From NCBI GenBank assembly GCA_002712305.1, contig PATE01000084.1:1-56795 (forward strand): a stretch of 56,795 bases of DNA, read 5' to 3'. The notes beneath the pieces were generated by a model. It was not told where the DNA came from. It did no database searches and saw only the letters and a program-made list of their open reading frames with translations. The stretch's first letter is position 1. The number at the start of each line of letters is the position of its first letter. Both the position numbers and the translations under genes were made by a program. Shown here piece by piece: positions 8,185-16,853 of the stretch. The stretch comes from Gemmatimonadota bacterium. Its GTDB lineage: Bacteria > Latescibacterota > UBA2968 > UBA8231.

Positions 8185-9729
8185 TCAGAGTTCCTCGGCC
8201 TCATCCTGCACAGAATTGAAGTTCACATTGTCGCCATGAACAGTGAGGCCTTGACGTTGACCGAAGGCCCTGAACTCGTACGCCGACCCCGGTATGAGGT
8301 CGGAGATGACGACGCTGAACTCACCCGTCGACCGAAGCTGTTGTTGTTGTGTCGGTTGCCAGGCTTCGTCCGGCTCGGTGAGAAGTTTGCGCAGACGAAA
8401 CTCGAACCCAGACTCCACCGCGTCTCCCTCTCCCAGATCGTCGAGATGGCCCTGCAACCGATAGCCGGCTGATTCCGCATCGGGGATCGCCTCCCCCGTA
8501 CGGATCGCCGGGGGAATTACCCCCACTTGAACGTCAGTCATCTTGAGAACCACAGGGTTCGGCCACCGGCGATTGTTGTAGAGACGCTGCATACGCGCGA
8601 TGCTGATGTGCAGTTGATCGCCATGTTGAGACCACTCGACGGCCGGACCATCAGAGGCTCTTAGATCATCCGCCTGCCCCAGAACGCCGACCTTCGTGTT
8701 GCTACTGGCACGCACCGACGAAAGCACGATCTGTTTCCGTGAATTGAGCGGCCATGGATCGGCCCCCTCGATGCAAGCATAGACTTGCCCTTCCTCGCTT
8801 CTGGCCGTGAACCACACGTCTCCTTCACGTGGGATACGCCAGGGCCCAATGCCATGGACCGCCTCGCCATTCACAAAATGCCACAGAGCAATTTCACGCA
8901 GCAGGCCTTCCTGCTCGATAGGCAGTTCGCCATTGGGCTTGGGCCCCACGTTGAGCAGCAGGTTGCCCCCCTTTGCGCGCGTCTCGACCAACAACTCGAT
9001 CAACCGCGTACCCGACTTGTAGCTCTCATTGGTCGGCTTGAACTGCCAGCCCGTGCCCATCGTTACGCAGGCCTCCCACGGATCAGCAGACTGCAGACCG
9101 GGAATGTGCTGCTCCGGCGTCGGCATGGCCCCGCGCGTCACCACCGTCTCGGGATCGATCTCCCAACACTGCTCTCGTAGTCCGTCAGAATTCCCGTCGA
9201 AGAAGACGAGATCGATCTTGCCGTAACGGGTGAGCAGTTCCTGCATCTGCGCCTTGTTGTAGTCGAGCAACCCCTCGCAGTCTGCGTCGAGCACGCCTCT
9301 TCGAACGGGCATGCCTTTTCCGTGAAGGAAGTAGAAGTCGTCGGGCGAGAAGTACAGGCCGATGGCGATGCCCTGCTCTCGAAAGGCAGTGATCAGTTCC
9401 CCCGTGATATCCCGCTGAAAGGGTGTATTTGAGATACTGAAGGGTGTCGTCTCCGTGTGGAACATGCAGAAACCGGAGTGATGTTTCGTCGTGAAAACGA
9501 CGTATCGCATGCCTGCCAGCTTTGCCAGTACCGCCCACTCACGGGCGTCGAACCTCGTCGGGTTGAAGGTCGACGGCAGATCGTGAATGAATCGGTGCAG
9601 GTAATCGTCGGAGGCAGACGCCATGGAATGCCCGATCACCGAACCGAGTTGGCTGTCCATGCTCCAGTGGATGAACAGGCCGAAGCCGAGGTCATTGAAC
9701 CACTGCAGCCGTTCCGGCTTGTTGCTCAT
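8185..9729 (-). CDS. GH29 alpha-L-fucosidase, cytoplasmic
   Basis: A retaining exo-alpha-L-fucosidase of family GH29. The TIM barrel has the FGLFIHWSMD start, the VFTTKHHSGFCMF strand, and the nucleophile Asp178 in KIDLVFFDGN. GGNLLLNVGPKPNGELP marks the end of the barrel. A C-terminal beta-sandwich follows, with a fibronectin-like tail (about 400-514: SAYEFRAFGQR). There is no signal peptide, so it should act on imported fucosides, unlike the secreted GH29 at 41175. It overlaps no neighbour and starts 3 bases after the stop of the co-directional PhyH gene at 9733, so the PhyH/sialidase-like/GH29 trio forms one transcription unit. Confidence 0.92.
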   Translation of the reverse strand: MSNKPERLQWFNDLGFGLFIHWSMDSQLGSVIGHSMASASDDYLHRFIHDLPSTFNPTRFDAREWAVLAKLAGMRYVVFTTKHHSGFCMFHTETTPFSISNTPFQRDITGELITAFREQGIAIGLYFSPDDFYFLHGKGMPVRRGVLDADCEGLLDYNKAQMQELLTRYGKIDLVFFDGNSDGLREQCWEIDPETVVTRGAMPTPEQHIPGLQSADPWEACVTMGTGWQFKPTNESYKSGTRLIELLVETRAKGGNLLLNVGPKPNGELPIEQEGLLREIALWHFVNGEAVHGIGPWRIPREGDVWFTARSEEGQVYACIEGADPWPLNSRKQIVLSSVRASSNTKVGVLGQADDLRASDGPAVEWSQHGDQLHISIARMQRLYNNRRWPNPVVLKMTDVQVGVIPPAIRTGEAIPDAESAGYRLQGHLDDLGEGDAVESGFEFRLRKLLTEPDEAWQPTQQQQLRSTGEFSVVISDLIPGSAYEFRAFGQRQGLTVHGDNVNFNSVQDEAEEL

Positions 9730-9732
9730 GCG

Positions 9733-10611
9733 TCAACCCGCGACGTCAGGAAGACCGTGGTAGTCGTTGCTGGCCTTGGGACGGCGTGAATGGTGACTGG
9801 GGAGCAGCAGCGCTGCTTGCTGAGCCTCGGTGAGGTCGTCCCAGTAGTCGGGCGCAGGACCACCAAGCCCACCACCACCCCAGGACATGTGGCCTGCATT
9901 GTATTTATACAGAATTGCTCGTCGTTGATGGTCCCCCGTCCACGGCAGGGTTCCGTGAGTGCAGGCCTCGGCGAAGATGACGGCATCCCCCGCCTCGGCG
10001 TGAACTTCAGTCACAAACTCCTGATACTGTTCCCAGCGGAGCATCTTCTGTGGGCATTTCAGATTGGCTTTATGGCTGCCGGCCACAACCGAAATCCCGC
10101 CGTCACCGGGCCCCTCGTCTGCCAGCAGATACTCGATCACACACAGACCGGTGAAGATCTTACCCTCGCGATAGAAGTAGGGCGCATTGTCGAAGTTGCC
10201 GTGCAGCATACCACCCGAGCACCCCTTGTCCATAGCGATCAGTCCAGGACCGTGATCAAGACGCCACCCCTCGCCCAGGATGGTGTTGAGATGGGGCGTG
10301 GTCTTGGGGTGCGCCAGCATTTCGCGAAAGGGATCGCAATGTGGCTTCGACAGGTCCAGAAGACCGGTGGTGCTCCCCAGGCGAGTCGAGGAGTTCTCTC
10401 CTTTCAGGGTCTGAGAGTCGCCGAAATACTCGGGGCTCTGCGACAACTCCAAGGAATCGATGGCCTCATTGGCGAGCTTCAACTGATCGGGACTCACCAC
10501 ATTCTTGACGACGAGATAGCCGGTGAGGTCGAACAGGAATTTCTCATCGGAGGACATTTCGATCGTGTCTTCCGTGATCGAACGCGATGTGTTGGCGAGC
10601 GCGTCACTCAT
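9733..10611 (-). CDS. PhyH-family dioxygenase with an unusual HxN in place of HxD
   Basis: The fold signature is clear: FDLTGYLVVKNVVSPDQLKL at the N-terminus, LAMxKG-like core, then GDGGISVVAGSHKANL and EACTHGTLPW with the distal His. In the position of the metal-binding His-x-Asp, the sequence reads GGMLHGNFDNAP, that is His137-Gly-Asn139. Members of this subgroup commonly lack the Asp, so it may bind iron through two His and another ligand, or use a halide or water. The ATG at 10611 has AAAGGA nine bases upstream and overlaps the stop of the sialidase-like gene (ATGA). It lies in the same operon as GH29. Confidence 0.82.
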   Translation of the reverse strand: MSDALANTSRSITEDTIEMSSDEKFLFDLTGYLVVKNVVSPDQLKLANEAIDSLELSQSPEYFGDSQTLKGENSSTRLGSTTGLLDLSKPHCDPFREMLAHPKTTPHLNTILGEGWRLDHGPGLIAMDKGCSGGMLHGNFDNAPYFYREGKIFTGLCVIEYLLADEGPGDGGISVVAGSHKANLKCPQKMLRWEQYQEFVTEVHAEAGDAVIFAEACTHGTLPWTGDHQRRAILYKYNAGHMSWGGGGLGGPAPDYWDDLTEAQQAALLLPSHHSRRPKASNDYHGLPDVAG

Positions 10612-11609
10612 GGTGGTGATCCTTTCGATTGCAGGGGTACACGGCTGAGAAGAAGATCCGCCGCGTCTTTTGCTTGGTGATCTCCCGCGAACTCGTGGGC
10701 GGCGCGATGATAGACAATCAGCATCTCATCGTCATCTCTCACGGCGGCCGGATAGGAGCTGTCATGATTGCCGGCCAGGGGGCCCAGCCGACAGTAGGGG
10801 TGGAGTTGGCCTTCGTCGTAGGTGTAGATGATCGTCGCCTGATGGAGGGACCTGCCGGCAAGATCGGCCCGCAGTGTGGCCGGTTCGGCCGTCGGCTCGT
10901 AGGCCAGAAGTCGACCCATCAGATAGGTCACTCCCTCGAACGTGTATACCGCATGCCCCGACAGATGCACACCTGCGGGGCGTTCGCTCCAACGGGTATA
11001 GGGTGGCTCGGACTCGAGGATTGCCCCGCCGAGGGTGACCTCCGATCGCAGGAAGGCCGTCAATTTTCCGTGAGGTCCAAAGAGCAAGGTCGTTTCGCTC
11101 TCTCCCTGGCCAGCTCGAATCGTTGAGATCTTCTCCCACGAGATCCCATCCTCTGATGTCACCAGGTGGGCCTCGCGATGCTCGGCGGGTCCGGGACGAT
11201 GGGCGGCGGCATAATAGCGCCCCTCATGGATGAGGGGTTTCCACAGGATGTAACCTGTCTCGTAGATGGGTTGTGGATTGCTCCAGCGAAGGCCGTCTTC
11301 TGTGAAGACCACAGAAACCTTAAAAACGCCGTCATTCAGACTGTTGATATAGAGAAGCAGACGCCCTTCGGTAGGTAACAGCTGGGCGTCGCGATCGTCG
11401 CCGGATACGTCCAGCGTAAGATTCGGCTCCCAGCGTTCCGTATCTGTAGATTGCTGTACGACCATATCGCCATCGCGCGCGATGTGGCCGGAGCCCCTGC
11501 GGAAGGCCAGCCAGTAGCGATCGCTCCACCGAACGAACGCGACGAAAGCATTGTGATGACCGTCGGCGACGATCTTCCGACAGCTCGAAGGTTCTACGGA
11601 AGTTTCCAT
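10608..11609 (-). CDS. Sialidase/BNR-like five-bladed propeller protein
   Basis: A 333-residue protein without a signal peptide. Asp-box-like repeats recur (STDTERWEPNLTLD, TEDGLRWSNPQP, TSEDGISWEKIS), each of the S/T-x-D-G-x-x-W type that marks sialidase/BNR propellers. The N-terminal HHNAFVAFVRWSDRYWLAFR resembles uncharacterised glycoside-related propellers. Catalytic Arg triad, Tyr and Glu residues typical of true neuraminidases cannot be identified with confidence, so activity on sialic acid is not claimed. Its end overlaps the PhyH start by 4 bases, placing it first in a three-gene operon with PhyH and GH29. Confidence 0.72.
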   Translation of the reverse strand: METSVEPSSCRKIVADGHHNAFVAFVRWSDRYWLAFRRGSGHIARDGDMVVQQSTDTERWEPNLTLDVSGDDRDAQLLPTEGRLLLYINSLNDGVFKVSVVFTEDGLRWSNPQPIYETGYILWKPLIHEGRYYAAAHRPGPAEHREAHLVTSEDGISWEKISTIRAGQGESETTLLFGPHGKLTAFLRSEVTLGGAILESEPPYTRWSERPAGVHLSGHAVYTFEGVTYLMGRLLAYEPTAEPATLRADLAGRSLHQATIIYTYDEGQLHPYCRLGPLAGNHDSSYPAAVRDDDEMLIVYHRAAHEFAGDHQAKDAADLLLSRVPLQSKGSPP

Positions 11610-11663
11610 GGCGTGTGAATCTGAGGCCTTTCGCTATGGATCCTGGCATCCGATGATCAGGGT

Positions 11664-12383
11664 ATGATGCGATTCAGAAACGATGAGTTCATCCGCACCC
11701 TCGACCCGGACATCTTCTCTCACGGCCGGCTCCTGCGACGTTTTCCCGGATCGGATGCGTGTCGATTCTCAGCCAAGGTCGCGCTGAATCTATTGGAAAG
11801 AGTCGACGACCGCCCGCGGGGGTCACGACCCAGAATTCTATGGGACCCCTTCTGTGGCGCGGGCATGATTCCTTGTGTGGCCCTGGCTGCCTTCCCTGGA
11901 AAGTTCGACGTCGTCGTCGCCTCAGACATCAACGGCGAGGCCGTCGCCTGTGCGCTCGGAAATCTGAACATCGTCTGTGATTCCGCAGCATTCGCTGCCC
12001 GGCGCGCCCAGATCCACAAAAGTCGGGGAATGAATCAGGGCATGGACCGACGGGGAGCGATCATCGAAGCCTACATGGCCGAGCTTGAGCCGATCCTGAT
12101 GACCAACCCGGCGACGGTCACGATCGGCGCCCTCAGGGGCGACGCTTTTCGTCTTCCTGCAGTCTCTGGCGACGTACATTTCGTGGCCGACCTTCCCCAT
12201 GAAAACCAGTCCCAGTTGCTCGGGGGCCCACTGTCTGAACTGCTGCCGTCACTGCGCAGCGCTTTCCCGGACGCCACGGCCACGTTTGTGACGACGAGAG
12301 ATGCCGTCGAGCAACTATGTCACTCAACCCCAGGCGTTCAACTCCGGGATCTTGCCCATGGACGGGTTGTGGTTCGCCTGTGA
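11664..12383 (+). CDS. AviRa-like rRNA methyltransferase
   Basis: A lone plus-strand gene between two minus-strand blocks. The SAM-binding motif reads LWDPFCGAGMIPCVALAAF at about 60-78, followed by VVASDINGEAVACALGNLNI (acidic loop), a layout typical of AviRa, the 23S rRNA G2535 methyltransferase. The catalytic motif is VADLPHENQSQLLG (about 172-185), in the place of DLPYGE in AviRa. The substitution of His for Tyr/Gly there means target and activity are uncertain. It could also be a general (D/N)PP(Y/W)-type RNA methyltransferase. ATG codons at 11664 and 11667 are both possible starts. Confidence 0.62.
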   Translation: MMRFRNDEFIRTLDPDIFSHGRLLRRFPGSDACRFSAKVALNLLERVDDRPRGSRPRILWDPFCGAGMIPCVALAAFPGKFDVVVASDINGEAVACALGNLNIVCDSAAFAARRAQIHKSRGMNQGMDRRGAIIEAYMAELEPILMTNPATVTIGALRGDAFRLPAVSGDVHFVADLPHENQSQLLGGPLSELLPSLRSAFPDATATFVTTRDAVEQLCHSTPGVQLRDLAHGRVVVRL

Positions 12384-12431
12384 TGGGCAACTCGCATCCG
12401 TCATTTCCTGCGGCGGAAACGACGTCTGCGG

Positions 12432-14009
12432 CTAGTCATCTGCAGACCCGATCGCGCGCCGAGCCCGATCCGTCATTTGTTCTGGTGACCATGCGGGATC
12501 GTGCACCAGTTGGATCTCGACCCGTCCAACGCCACCCAGACGAGCCTCGAACTGCTCCCTGATTCGATCCGAGAACCAATCGAACCAGGTTTCGCGTCCT
12601 GCGTAGGGCATGACCAGGTCGATCTGGACATCGTTGCCGTCGACGTGGACACGGCTGACGATGCCGATATCGATGAAACTGAGTTGCCGCTGCCCCCACG
12701 GAGACCCCTCCAGGTAGAGTTCGAACTCATTGGTGCCTCGCAGAGCGTCGAGGACGCTTTCGGTGGTGACCGCCTGAGGGATCTGTGTGAGTTCCACCTG
12801 TGTGAGCGGATTCAGCAGTCGTTGCTGACGCTCGACCAGTTCGGCGAAACCGCCGTGGTCGACATGTTCATCAAAGTGGTAGGCCACGTAGGCGTTCTTC
12901 TCATACACATGGTCGCCCGCCTGCATGTTCGCGTGATGCACGGGCGATCGAACCCACACACCGGTACGAGAAAATCCTGACCCATCGGGCTCCGTGAAGT
13001 TCGGGTTCGTGTTCTCAAACTCCAGATGGACACTGCCGAATCCTTCGCCCGTCTCGGGATTGAAGTATGACATCCAACCCGGGTCTGCCTTGTCCCAGCC
13101 CACGGCGCCGATTCCGATCTCCCCATCCGGCGCCATCCAGGCTCGTTCGGGCAGCTGCTCACCGATCACGAATTCGTCGTTGCGACAGTCGCGGAATCGC
13201 ACATCCTCGAACACATCGAGTTTGGATTCCATGATGACATAGGGTTGGCCTGCCCAGAAGGAGTACGTCACCGTCGCCATCACCTTATGGGGGCGGCCCA
13301 CCGTGGGCCCGAGTGACAGGATCGGATGCCCTCGACGCCGAAGACGCAGACACACGGGCCCGCGAATCACGTCATACTCGAACATCTGTGGACCATCCCA
13401 ACTGGTGATCCGATAACGACCCACGCGCTCCTCGCTCCAATCTGGTCCCCAGTGAATCGTGCCCTCCACACCATGGCCACCGCCACTGTCGAGCGTTGCC
13501 TCCCACCCCTTCGGAAAGTGGCACTTCCAGTTGCCGCTCAGGTGCGAAAGGGTCGCTCGGTAGTGGGCATTCTCGACTTCCAGCGGATAGTCCTCATCGC
13601 TGAAAGAGAGATCCGTGTCGTGGATAGGCGCGGGTGCATCGGGGTTGCCATAGAACACGACATAGGTGCGGGTCGAATCCCTCGGCACGCTGGCCAGAAA
13701 GAACAGACGACAGCGCAGAGTCGAATCCTCCTGGGCGACTAGATGGACCTGACTGGGAATTCCTTCGAGCCGTCCGCCCCCGCCGCTGGTGGCAGCTACG
13801 CGGACCTCGCGCTCCAGATCAGTGATGTGTCGGCCGTGGAAATCGACATCCACCTCGATCGGTTCCAGATGCCGATCAAGCTCGGTGGTATTGGACAGGA
13901 TGAGACGTTTGGCGAATTGCCAACCGGCCGGAGATTGCCACTCGGAAGGCAGATTGGCGGCGTGATCCCAGTCTTGAACTGGGATGTAGATCGAAGCGTC
14001 ACCGTGCAT
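12432..14009 (-). CDS. Large beta-rich protein fused to a divergent MIP18/DUF59 domain
   Basis: The ATG at 14009 is fixed by AAGGAG nine bases upstream, giving 526 residues; the longer frame to 14234 is ignored. Residues 1-~400 are beta-rich and unrecognised (VVFYGNPDAPAP, EVENAHYRATLSHLSGNWKC, FWAGQPYVIMESKLDVFEDV), resembling non-catalytic carbohydrate-active or DUF2341-like sandwiches. Residues ~415-524 match MIP18/DUF59 iron-sulfur assembly factors: VTTESVLDALRGTNEF, then GNDVQIDLVMPYAGRETWF and VEIQLVHDPAWSPEQMTD. The conserved Cys of the PGCP loop is absent (YAGRE), so iron-sulfur binding is unlikely. The gene overlaps the upstream TolB-like gene by 11 bases. Confidence 0.7.
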   Translation of the reverse strand: MHGDASIYIPVQDWDHAANLPSEWQSPAGWQFAKRLILSNTTELDRHLEPIEVDVDFHGRHITDLEREVRVAATSGGGGRLEGIPSQVHLVAQEDSTLRCRLFFLASVPRDSTRTYVVFYGNPDAPAPIHDTDLSFSDEDYPLEVENAHYRATLSHLSGNWKCHFPKGWEATLDSGGGHGVEGTIHWGPDWSEERVGRYRITSWDGPQMFEYDVIRGPVCLRLRRRGHPILSLGPTVGRPHKVMATVTYSFWAGQPYVIMESKLDVFEDVRFRDCRNDEFVIGEQLPERAWMAPDGEIGIGAVGWDKADPGWMSYFNPETGEGFGSVHLEFENTNPNFTEPDGSGFSRTGVWVRSPVHHANMQAGDHVYEKNAYVAYHFDEHVDHGGFAELVERQQRLLNPLTQVELTQIPQAVTTESVLDALRGTNEFELYLEGSPWGQRQLSFIDIGIVSRVHVDGNDVQIDLVMPYAGRETWFDWFSDRIREQFEARLGGVGRVEIQLVHDPAWSPEQMTDRARRAIGSADD

Positions 14010-14736
14010 GAATAGAAACTCCTTGTTGTGCGCGATGCGGGTTGGCGCACAGTGGTCTGTTACGAGGACAGTTCCGGCCCCCAGTGGCAGCGAATTCATC
14101 GGCGTGCTCGCCGGATAGATTGACCAAACCCGATCCGTCTGCGTTGATACGATGCAGTTGGAGCGTGTCACCAACGTGGGCCGTGAACACAAGCTGTGAT
14201 GCGTCCGGAGAGAACGACGCCTGCCAGGAGACAAACCCCTCCGGTGTCACCCTGCGCGCCTGGGTGCCATCTGCGCGCATGATATAGATCGCAGTCTCTC
14301 CGTCGCGCTGCGAAGTGCACGGAAGCCACTGACCATCGGGCGAGAACGCAGAATCATCGCCACCTGCGTCCGAGGCCTCGAGCGGTCGCTGATCCGATCC
14401 ATCACGCCCCATGGCGTGAATATCGGCCTGACCCGTACGATCGCTCGCAAAGAGAATCGTCTGCCCATCCCACGAAAAGTGAGGGCGCAGGTCGGGCAGA
14501 TCGTTTTCGGTGACCCGACTCAACGAATTGCCCTCGGGATCCATGAGATAGATCTCTCCCTTGCCGTGGCGGCGCGAACAGAAGGCGATCATCCCATCCG
14601 GTGACCAGGCTGGATGGTCTTCCTCCCAGTCGGGCGTCTGCGTGAGGTTGCGTCGATCCGAGCCATCGGGTCGCATCGTCCAGATATCCATCTCGCCCGC
14701 CGTGGTGCTAACGAAGACGATCCTCGATGAAGTCAT
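13999..14736 (-). CDS. TolB-like beta-propeller (WD40/PD40 repeat) protein, cytoplasmic
   Basis: About 245 residues with at least five PD40 repeats: MRPDGSDRRNLTQTPDWEED, AWSPDGMIAFCSRR, DIHAMGRDGSDQRPLEAS and SFSPDASQLVFTA. These build a TolB-like propeller. The ATG at 14736 is chosen because AGGAG lies six bases upstream, and it follows the LysE gene stop (14751) by 14 bases. No signal peptide is seen, so unlike TolB it probably stays in the cytoplasm. The reading frame continues past the last blade into a Gly/Arg/Pro-rich tail with no propeller pattern, which may be a frameshift into a missing blade. Function unknown; protein-protein interaction is likely. Confidence 0.7.
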   Translation of the reverse strand: MTSSRIVFVSTTAGEMDIWTMRPDGSDRRNLTQTPDWEEDHPAWSPDGMIAFCSRRHGKGEIYLMDPEGNSLSRVTENDLPDLRPHFSWDGQTILFASDRTGQADIHAMGRDGSDQRPLEASDAGGDDSAFSPDGQWLPCTSQRDGETAIYIMRADGTQARRVTPEGFVSWQASFSPDASQLVFTAHVGDTLQLHRINADGSGLVNLSGEHADEFAATGGRNCPRNRPLCANPHRAQQGVSIHAR

Positions 14737-14750
14737 CCTCTGCTCCTGGT

Positions 14751-15372
14751 TCATCTGCGGGAGAGCGCCGTGCTCAAACCCAATCGGATATAGACGACGC
14801 CACTGGCTACTTGCGGCAGGCGCCCCGCGGTCAGTCGTCCTGTGAACAGTCGCCTCAGACGACTCGCCAGAAGGACATAAACACTGTCCGTGACCAGCGC
14901 CAAACCCACGTAGAGCAGGCCGAGGAACATCACCTAGCTCGGACCGGGCCCTGGCTCGGATCGACGAACTGAGGCAGGAAGGCAAGGGACCGCGATCTTT
15001 GGATTGAGCACGCTCACAACCACGCCGTCGATAAAGAGTCGACGAAGCGAACGAGGCAATGGTGCGCCTACATCAGTGGTCTCGTCTCGAGCCAGAATGG
15101 CGCGAACACCCAGATAGATGAGATAACCGGCACCGAAGGTCTTGACGAATCCGAATGCCGTCGCCGACGTGAGCAGAATCGCCGAGAGTCCTGCCGTCGC
15201 GGCGCTGACGTGCACGAGGGCGCCCACCGACAGGCCGACGACGGACACAAGGCCGGCACGCTGCCCCTGTCCGAGACTGCGAGCGACCATGTAGCAGGAC
15301 ACTGGGTCCTGGAATCAGCAAGACCACGAGGGCCGCCGCCGCGAATCCCAACAGAAGCGTATCACCGGGCAT
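14751..15372 (-). pseudogene. LysE/RhtB-family amino-acid exporter with at least two frameshifts
   Basis: Pieces of a LysE-type exporter read in three frames. They run in order: MPGDTLLLGFAAAALVVLLI-PGPS (N-terminal helix), then YMVARSLGQGQRAGLVSVVG and FGAGYLIYLGVRAIL with VVSVLNPKIA, then LAFLPQFVDPSQG, then MFLGLLYVGLALVTDSVYVL to the stop at 14751. All family landmarks (PGPxxL, GAxYLxYLG, NPK, FLPQFV) are present, so the gene was whole until recently. An extra C sits near 15294 and another in the CCC run near 14990. A base is missing near 14940. The corrected protein would be about 205 residues and export amino acids or derivatives. It overlaps the amidase gene by 11 bases. Confidence 0.72.
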
Positions 15373-16813
15373 TGGATTCCCCTTCGCCTTCCACTTCGGG
15401 GTGTTTCATGTGCCACTTGGTGGCCTGCTCGAATACGTGCCCCGCCCGGCAGAGAATGCCCTCGCTGAGGGGCGGTCCGGCGAATTGCACGCTGAGAGGC
15501 ATGCCATCATCTGATGAGCCGCAGGGCAGGCACAAGGTTGGATAACCGTTGTAGTTCCAGATCTTTGTGAAGCACTCACTGGCCTCATACCACTCAAGGG
15601 GAATCCCGCAGGATGTGCCGCGCGCCTCGTCCAGGCCACCGTAGGCGTCGTTCGATTCGTAGCGAAAGGTCTCCGCCGCCACGGTAGGACACACGAGCAG
15701 ATCGATATGCTCGAAGACAGGCATCATCCGTTTCACCGCACGCTCGCGGGCCAGGTAGGCATCGGCCCTTTCGACGTCTGTGATCTTGTGCGCTTTGGTC
15801 AACAGCCCTCGAAAGTTCTCGCCATAGTCGCTAGCTCTTGATGGAAAGGTCTCTTGGTGGACGACGGCCGCTTCCGCCGACGCGATGGTCCGCCACGCGA
15901 CAGTCTCGTCGACGGTGGGAACGGCGACCTCGACGATCTCGGTGCCGGCATCGGACAACTCCTCGACCACCGATCGAACTGCCTTGAATACGTGTGGTGC
16001 TGCGCGGCCGGCATACTTCTCATCCCAGCCGATACGCAGTCCTGCCACGCCTTGATCGAGAGCGGCTTCGAAATCCACGTCTGCGGATCGAAGGGTCGTG
16101 GGATCGTCGTCGTCATAACCGGAGATCACGCTGAGCATTCGAGCGGCATCTCGCACCGTACGGGCCATCGGTCCCACGTGATCGAGGGTCGGCGCCAGAT
16201 CTAGCACCCCAGAACGACTCACACGTCCCCATGTGGGTTTCAGACCCACAATCCCGTTGGCAGACGAGGGGTATCGAATCGACCCGCCCGTATCGGTACC
16301 GAGCGAACCGAAGCAGAGCCCTGCTGCAGTCGCCACACCGGGACCACTGGAAGAGACCCCCGGCCAGCGATCGGTTGCCCATGGGTTGCGCGGGATCTCG
16401 AAATCGGGGTGATACCCCGCCATTGCGCCCTCGGTGGTGGCCAACTTGCCGAGAATGATCGCTCCCGAAGCCTGCAGTCGCTGGACGACGGTGGCATTCG
16501 ACTCGTCGATCAGATTCTTGCGAAAGCTGTGACCGCCCGTCGTCGCCGTGCCCCTCATCATGCACAGATCCTTGATGGCGATAGGCACGCCGTGCAGGGG
16601 GCCGAGTTCCTCACCCCGATCTCTGGCCACGTCTGCAGCACGAGCTTCCTGCTGAGCTCGCTCGGCCGTAACCTCAGTGAAGGCGTGAAGGTGCGGCTCG
16701 AGTCGTTCGATGCGAGCTACCAAGTGCCCCGTCACACCGACCGAGTCGAGGTTCCCACTGGCGATTCGCACAGCGACATCACACAGACTGGCATAGTGAA
16801 GATCTACCGTCAT
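15362..16813 (-). CDS. Amidase of the amidase-signature (GatA-like) family
   Basis: A serine amidase that hydrolyses carboxamides through a Ser-cis-Ser-Lys triad. Lys81 lies in GVPIAIKDL, the cis-Ser in GVSSSGPG (154-156), and the nucleophile Ser178 in GTDTGGSIR. The intact 483 residues cover the full family length. It is a stand-alone paralogue rather than GatA, since no gatB/gatC genes are adjacent. It overlaps the LysE-type exporter, which suggests release and export of an amino compound. Substrate unknown. Confidence 0.9.
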   Translation of the reverse strand: MTVDLHYASLCDVAVRIASGNLDSVGVTGHLVARIERLEPHLHAFTEVTAERAQQEARAADVARDRGEELGPLHGVPIAIKDLCMMRGTATTGGHSFRKNLIDESNATVVQRLQASGAIILGKLATTEGAMAGYHPDFEIPRNPWATDRWPGVSSSGPGVATAAGLCFGSLGTDTGGSIRYPSSANGIVGLKPTWGRVSRSGVLDLAPTLDHVGPMARTVRDAARMLSVISGYDDDDPTTLRSADVDFEAALDQGVAGLRIGWDEKYAGRAAPHVFKAVRSVVEELSDAGTEIVEVAVPTVDETVAWRTIASAEAAVVHQETFPSRASDYGENFRGLLTKAHKITDVERADAYLARERAVKRMMPVFEHIDLLVCPTVAAETFRYESNDAYGGLDEARGTSCGIPLEWYEASECFTKIWNYNGYPTLCLPCGSSDDGMPLSVQFAGPPLSEGILCRAGHVFEQATKWHMKHPEVEGEGESNAR

Positions 16814-16853
16814 ATGGCCAACGCTGGATGGCGAGGAGGCTTGTCTTCGATGA

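Noticed and set aside
12432-14234. 600-residue start for the MIP18-containing protein
   Set aside because: The start at 14009 has a strong AAGGAG ribosome site; the longer form runs through the TolB-like gene.
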